64,000 bases of DNA. It comes from JACCZR01 sp963844805 (GTDB lineage Bacteria > Actinomycetota > Thermoleophilia > Solirubrobacterales > Thermoleophilaceae). The stretch is taken from NCBI GenBank assembly GCA_963844805.1, contig CAWJPU010000004.1, forward strand, positions 43,533 to 107,532, given 5' to 3'. The notes beneath the pieces were generated by a model, which worked only from the letters and a program-made list of their open reading frames with translations, was not told the DNA's origin and made no database searches. The translations under genes were made by a program, and so were the position numbers. Numbering within the stretch: position 1 is the first letter of the stretch; every line of letters begins with the position of its first letter. Shown here one piece after another: positions 59,847 to 64,000 of this stretch.

Positions 59847-60212
59847 TTGCCGGACCCGACTCAGAGCTTTCCGCCGCTCAACGGCTTCCTGCGCCTCGAC
59901 GGCCGCTTCGCCATAGTCACTGGAGGCGCACGCGGCATAGGGCTCGCCATCTCCCGACGGTTCGCCAAGGCCGGGGCCAGCGTGGCGATCTGGGATCGGG
60001 ATTCGCCGGCTGCAACCGCGTCGGCGGCGGACCTGAGAAACGAGGGAGCTGACGCGCTGGCCTACGAGGTGGACGTGACAAGCCCCGCCTCGATCGCGGA
60101 GGGGTTGCGTGCGTTTCGGGAGCAAGGACCGCACGTCGACGTCCTGGTGAACAACCCGGGGATCGTCGGCCGCGCCGCCCCGCTGACGTGCTCGACTCGC
60201 TTCCCTTATTGA
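59847..60212 (+). pseudogene. N-terminal fragment of a short-chain dehydrogenase/reductase
   Basis: LNGFLRLDGRFAIVTGGARG with IGLAISRRFAKAGASVAIWD is the NAD(P) site (TGxxxGIG); DVLVNNPGIVGRAAPLT corresponds to the NNAG motif. Immediately after, CSTRFPY and a stop. The catalytic Ser-Tyr-Lys region is missing and the sequence runs into the start of the methyltransferase gene, so this is a broken gene produced by recombination, not by a single frameshift. Start TTG 59847 assumed. Confidence 0.75.
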
Positions 60213-61003
60213 TGGGCTCGGACGGGCCCCTGCGCCGGCTGGATGAGGAGGCCCTCGCGCTGTTCTCGCGCAAGGGCCTGGAGGCGGGTCCCGGCGCGCC
60301 GCAGGTGGGCGAGGGCAACGGAGTCAAGGTCAGGCGCGTCATGCAGCTGACCCGCGATCTCGGCGCGCGCGCCTTCGACCAAATGCGGATCCTCGACCTG
60401 GGCTGCGGCGAGGGCGTGTACGCGATCGAGGCCGGCCTGCGAGGCGCGGAGGTCGTGGCGGTGGACGCTCGGACCGAGCGGATGGCGGAAGGCGCCGACT
60501 GCGCCGCGCGTCACGGGCTCTCCAACGTGAGCTTCCGGCAGGAGGACGTGCGGGGCGTCTCCCCGGACACCCACGGCGAGTTCGATGTCGTCTACTGCCT
60601 CGGGCTGCTCTATCACCTCGACGGCCCGGACCTCTTCTCGCTGCTCGAGAGGGTCTACGAGCTCTGCGGTGACGCGCTCATGGTGGACACGCTGGTCAGC
60701 TTGAAGGGCGGGACCGAGGTGGCTCACCGGAATTCCGTATACGAGGGCGAGCGGCACCGCGAGCACGACGACCACGACTCGGACGAGGTGCGCCGGAGCA
60801 GGGTGCTCCGGTCGATCGACAACACCTTTGCCTTTCGGCCGACGCGCGCCTCACTCGTCAGGGCGCTGCACGACGTCGGATTCAGCTCCGTGCTGGAGTG
60901 CCACGCCCCTCCGGAGCCGGGCAAGGCCGAGGACCGGATCACGCTCGCAGCGCTCCAGGGCGAGCGCGTCCAGATCGCCACGTACCCCGCGGTCAACGAG
61001 TGA
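60212..61003 (+). CDS. Class I SAM-dependent methyltransferase
   Basis: Intact, about 263 aa from ATG 60212 (GTG 60188 possible). Motif I MRILDLGCGEGVYAIEAGLR, acidic VVAVDARTERMAEG, VSFRQEDVRG and the post-motif FDVVYCLGLLYHL. The C-terminal RASLVRALHDVGFSSVLECH is typical of small-molecule or sugar methylases (for instance FkbM/UbiE relatives). The next gene starts inside its stop (GTGA). Confidence 0.88.
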   Translation: MGSDGPLRRLDEEALALFSRKGLEAGPGAPQVGEGNGVKVRRVMQLTRDLGARAFDQMRILDLGCGEGVYAIEAGLRGAEVVAVDARTERMAEGADCAARHGLSNVSFRQEDVRGVSPDTHGEFDVVYCLGLLYHLDGPDLFSLLERVYELCGDALMVDTLVSLKGGTEVAHRNSVYEGERHREHDDHDSDEVRRSRVLRSIDNTFAFRPTRASLVRALHDVGFSSVLECHAPPEPGKAEDRITLAALQGERVQIATYPAVNE

Positions 61004-61740
61004 TCTACATCTGGACGCGGTCGAGCCTCGACTGGAGCGACGAGGAAGCCTTCTGGGCGCAGGTGCCGCCCAGGTTCAAGCCCAGGGCGGAGCTCTGGAA
61101 CGCCACCCTCAACATGCCCATCCACCTCTTCCGCCATCGCGTGAAGCAGATCGCCGAGCTGAACCTGTCACGGGTCGAGAACGCGGTCCGGGCCTCGTGG
61201 GACGAGATTCCCGACGGCGCGCGCGTAGTGCCCGTGGACGACGACGACTGGTTCGCGCCGAACCTCGCCGAGGTGCTGGAACGGGAATGGGGCTCGGAGA
61301 CGGGGATCTCCTGGACGGGCACCTTCATTGGGCTCCCCTCGGTGCTCGAGCACCGGCTCCATCTGGTCAAGAGGGCGCTGCTCCCCTTCACGCGTCCTTA
61401 CTGGACCTGCGAAACCAACAACTACGGCATGGTCAAGCGCGCCGGGGTCATGCCCCTGCTCGCCCAGCACGAGGTCGCCGGCGAGTGGTTCGACGGCGCC
61501 GGGAGGGAGTCCGTCAGACGGATAGGCCAGCGCCTCAACGTCACCAACAAGACCCTGGGCTCGCAGACGTCCATGCGTCCCACGCCGCGCCGCGGCGAGC
61601 TCGATCGCGCTCGCCTGTTGCGCCGGCTGCGCAAGTACAAGCGGCTCTACCGCAGGCGGCCCTGGGGGCGCGGGCTCGACTGGTGCCGCCCCTATCTGGC
61701 CATGATGGGCGAGCTCATGGACGATCTGGAGCCGCGGTGA
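61000..61740 (+). CDS. DDDDWF protein 1, putative GT-A-like glycosyltransferase
   Basis: Intact 246 aa. VIYIWTRSSLDWSDEEAFWA at the start; NMPIHLFRHRVKQIAELNLS; RVVPVDDDDWFAPNLAEVLE, a DxD-type sugar-nucleotide/metal motif; TCETNNYGMVKRAG; NKTLGSQTSMRPTP; WCRPYLAMMGELMDDL. It shares a full-length relationship with the next gene. It may belong to the rhamnosyltransferase-like PF11316 group, but I cannot confirm. GTG 61000 overlaps the methyltransferase stop. Confidence 0.72.
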   Translation: MIYIWTRSSLDWSDEEAFWAQVPPRFKPRAELWNATLNMPIHLFRHRVKQIAELNLSRVENAVRASWDEIPDGARVVPVDDDDWFAPNLAEVLEREWGSETGISWTGTFIGLPSVLEHRLHLVKRALLPFTRPYWTCETNNYGMVKRAGVMPLLAQHEVAGEWFDGAGRESVRRIGQRLNVTNKTLGSQTSMRPTPRRGELDRARLLRRLRKYKRLYRRRPWGRGLDWCRPYLAMMGELMDDLEPR

Positions 61741-62492
61741 TCTACATATGGATCAGGCGGACGCTGAACTGGGCGGATGAGGAGGAGGCCGCGGCTCAGA
61801 TCACCGATCCCTGGCTGAAGGAGAAGCTTCCGCTCTGGAACGCCACCTTCAACATCTCCTACCAGCGGTTCCGTCACCGGGTCGCGCAGATTGCGGACCT
61901 CAATCACTCGAGGGTGGAGGGCGCCGTGCGGGCCGACTGGGATCAGATCCCGGATGGAGCCCTCGTGCTCCCGGTGGACGACGATGACTGGTTCGCTCCC
62001 GGCGCCGCGCGCGCCCTCGATGCCGAGCGCGATCCCGGGGCGGCCGGGTACCTGTGGGCGAGCCGCTGGATCGAGGTCCCGATCGACCTGGGCCATAGGC
62101 TCCAGCTGCTTCGTCGGCGCATCGTGCCGTCGACGCCGCCCAAGTGGCTCTGCGGGACGAACAACTACGCGATGGTCAAGGGCCCGGGCGCCAAGGACCT
62201 CCTCGGCCACCACTTGCGGGCGAGCCGCTGGTTCGGCGACGAGCTGACGCGGGGGAACGGGAGGGTGAAGAGGATCGCCGGCGAGCTCTCCCTCGCGAAT
62301 CGAACCCTGGCCTCGCAGACCACGCTGAGCCATCGAAAGCACGTGATCCGACGCTCCGAGCTGATCCGGAAGTATCGCCGCTACAAAAGGCTGTACAAGC
62401 GTCCCCTGCCGCCCGATCTGGCGTGGTGCCGACCGTACGTGGCGATGATGGCCGACCTGATGGACGAGCTGCAGATCATCGATCGCCCTTAG
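61737..62492 (+). CDS. DDDDWF protein 2, paralogue of the previous gene
   Basis: Intact 251 aa. VIYIWIRRTLNWADEEEAAA, ISYQRFRHRVAQIADLNHSR, LVLPVDDDDWFAPGAARALD, LCGTNNYAMVKGPGAKDLLG, RTLASQTTLSHRKHV, WCRPYVAMMADLMDELQ: every block of the upstream protein is matched. GTG overlaps that gene's stop (GTGA), showing tandem duplication with the junction kept. Confidence 0.72.
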   Translation: MIYIWIRRTLNWADEEEAAAQITDPWLKEKLPLWNATFNISYQRFRHRVAQIADLNHSRVEGAVRADWDQIPDGALVLPVDDDDWFAPGAARALDAERDPGAAGYLWASRWIEVPIDLGHRLQLLRRRIVPSTPPKWLCGTNNYAMVKGPGAKDLLGHHLRASRWFGDELTRGNGRVKRIAGELSLANRTLASQTTLSHRKHVIRRSELIRKYRRYKRLYKRPLPPDLAWCRPYVAMMADLMDELQIIDRP

Positions 62493-62720
62493 GTCGCGTC
62501 AGGGAACTGCTCCGCCCACAACGCTCCGAAGACCCGGTCGCAGTAGAGCGCCGGCAGTACGCAGCGTGTGCGGCGATGTTGTAGCGTTCGAGCTGCCAGT
62601 GCTCGCAGCAGCGCCAGTCGTCAGCGGATCCTTCGGCTAAGAAGCGCGCGGCGCTCTCGTAGCCGGTGAAGCGAGCCGCGCCGAGCCTCCCACCACAGCC
62701 GCTGCCTGGTCCTAAGTCGC
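62489..62720 (-). other. Possible minus-strand coding remnant
   Basis: Minus translation gives AARFTGYESAARFLAEGSAD, WRCCEHWQLERYNIAAHAAY and, after one frame change, DRVFGALWAEQFPDAT ending at TAA 62489. The reading looks protein-like, but no start or family is clear. It fills most of the 62493-62760 gap. Confidence 0.3.
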
Positions 62721-62760
62721 TCGGAGAAGGTCTGCGGGCGCACGCTCGAACCCTAGTCGC

Positions 62761-63965
62761 ATGGAGAATACGAGCGTGACGGCGGTCGCCTTCTTCGCCA
62801 TGCCTGAGGTCGGTCACTTCGAGCGTCTTCGGCCATTGATCGCCGATATGTCCCGGAGCGGTCTCACGGCGCACGTCTTCACGCATCGGCGTTTCCGGAC
62901 GGGCGTCGAGCGCGCGGGGGGCACGTTCGTCGACCTGTTCGCGAGGTACCCGTTGGCGGATGCGGACAACGAGTCGCTGCCGGTTCCGTGCCGCTTCGTC
63001 AGCTTCGCGGGCCGCTACGCGGAGCAGATCCGCGCGGACGTCGACGAAGTCGGGCCGGCCCTCGTCGTCTACGACACCTTCGCGGTCATCGGTCACGTGG
63101 TCGGGCGCGCGCTCGGTGTTCCCTACGTGAACGTGTGCGCCGGCCACAACCTGGACCCCGCGGTGACCGTCGGGAGACTGCGCAGCGACCAGAGGGCACG
63201 CATCTCCCCACGCTGCCAGCAGGCGGCCGAGCTGCTGCGCGAGCGCTACGGCGTCGCAGACGCGTCACCGTTCTCCTACCTGTCGGGCCTCAGCCCGTTC
63301 CTGAACGTCTATTGCGAACCTCCGGCCTATCTGACGGAGGCGGAGCGGCGCCCGTTCGAGCCGCTCGCCTTCTACGGCTCCCTGCCGTCGCTCGAGGAGA
63401 TCGATGGGCGGGAGCCCCGACGCGACCGTGACGGGCCGCTCAGGATCTACGTCTCCTTCGGCACGGTTGTGTGGCGCTACTGGGCCGCGGAGGCGCTGGC
63501 CGCCCTCGCTTGCATCTCCGACGTTCTCGGGGGCCTGGAGGGCACGCGCACCCTATCAGCCTCGGGGGCGCCGAGGTCGATGCCCGCGCGCTCTCCCGAC
63601 CCAACGTCTCGGTGGAGCCCCACGTCAACCAGTGGGGGGCGCTTCGCGACGCCGACGTGTTCATCACTCACCAGGGAATGAACTCAACGCACGAGGCGAT
63701 CTTCAACCGCGTACCGATGATCTCGTACCCCTTCTTCGCAGACCAGCCGGGGCTGGCGGCGAAGTGCCGAGGGTTCGGTGTCTCCATCCCGCTGGCCGCC
63801 CATCCCAGGGCAAAGTTGCGACCCGAGAGTGTGCGTCAAGCGCTCGACGACGTCGCGGCGAACAGGGAGGCGATGCTGGCGAGCCTGGCGAAAGCGCGCG
63901 AGTGGGAGCTCGAGGTGATGTCGAATCGAGATGCGGTTGTGCAAAGGATCCTGGACCTGATCTAG
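62761..63965 (+). CDS. MGT-type (UGT superfamily) glycosyltransferase, frameshifted
   Basis: About 400 aa. N-terminus TAVAFFAMPEVGHFERLRPL, then ALVVYDTFAVIGHVVGRALG, and SFGTVVWRYWAAEAL. An extra base near 63530 is followed by RPNVSVEPHVNQWGALRDAD and the UGT sugar-donor signature FITHQGMNSTHEAIFNRVPM with SYPFFADQPGLAAKC. It resembles macrolide/UDP-glucosyltransferases acting on small lipophilic acceptors. The acceptor is unknown; context suggests a natural product or surface glycolipid. Confidence 0.85.
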
Positions 63966-64000
63966 CTACCCTCGCCTTACCGGCGCCGCTGCTTCGACGC

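Overview
The window is a very GC-rich chromosomal segment from an actinobacterium, probably of the class Thermoleophilia (Solirubrobacterales-like). The reasons are actinobacterial housekeeping gene order (glmU-prs-rplY-pth; rsmI/metG/tatD/rsmA/ispE; dnaX-ybaB, recR and lysC-asd in one neighbourhood), a large SRP RNA beside dnaX, many GTG/TTG starts with 4-base GTGA/ATGA/TTGA stop-start overlaps, and an array of short SnoaL-like proteins beginning MSQENVE. The placement is inference from gene content; no 16S rRNA is present. A technical point colours the whole annotation: about half of the conserved genes are interrupted by single-base frameshifts, and nearly all those resolved are one extra C or G. 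Essential genes (rsmA, ispE, metG, glmU, dnaX) are hit as often as accessory ones, so the breaks are read here as consensus errors, not pseudogenes, and genes are annotated over their full reconstructed span.

Layout. 1-14700: translation, cell-wall and isoprenoid housekeeping on the minus strand (pth, rplY, prs, glmU, tRNA-Gln on plus, PucR regulator, ispE, rsmA, tatD, metG, an M23 peptidase, rsmI, a ROK kinase), then a divergent LytR-CpsA-Psr gene. 14875-21500: glyS, two alpha/beta hydrolases (one resembling PHA synthase), and a TetR-MMPL-flavin-split-barrel operon. 21500-29200: an uncharacterised membrane protein, a tightly coupled MBL-hydrolase/Hsp20/Lon operon, small regulators and a PQQ-type sugar dehydrogenase. 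29300-31400: malate and isocitrate dehydrogenases. 31450-35650: membrane proteins, ZIP transporter, cupin/TetR pair and an M50-CBS protease. 35770-39520: a succinate dehydrogenase/fumarate reductase operon with an HdrB-like third subunit in place of membrane anchors.

39570-45040 is an accessory island: a secreted protein, nitronate monooxygenase, a small membrane protein, a LuxR-type regulator with a non-phosphorylatable receiver, and a decayed second copy of the last three genes split by a large RTX-repeat secreted protein. 45030-54370 carries asd, lysC, a GH3 protein, recR, a DUF2600 terpene-synthase-like gene with HxlR, DUF899, ogt, ybaB, dnaX and the 273-nt SRP RNA. 54400-56100 has a 5'-3' exonuclease, a GST-like protein and tRNA-Val.

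56057-58220 is bounded by a perfect 46-bp direct repeat of the tRNA-Val 3' half (an att-like duplication) and holds five tandem SnoaL-like paralogues, one truncated at the tRNA. 58280-64000 is a surface-glycan or natural-product-like cluster: a 505-aa nucleotidyltransferase-like protein, a truncated SDR, a methyltransferase, two tandem paralogous DDDDWF proteins (glycosyltransferase-like) in GTGA-coupled order, and an MGT-type glycosyltransferase.
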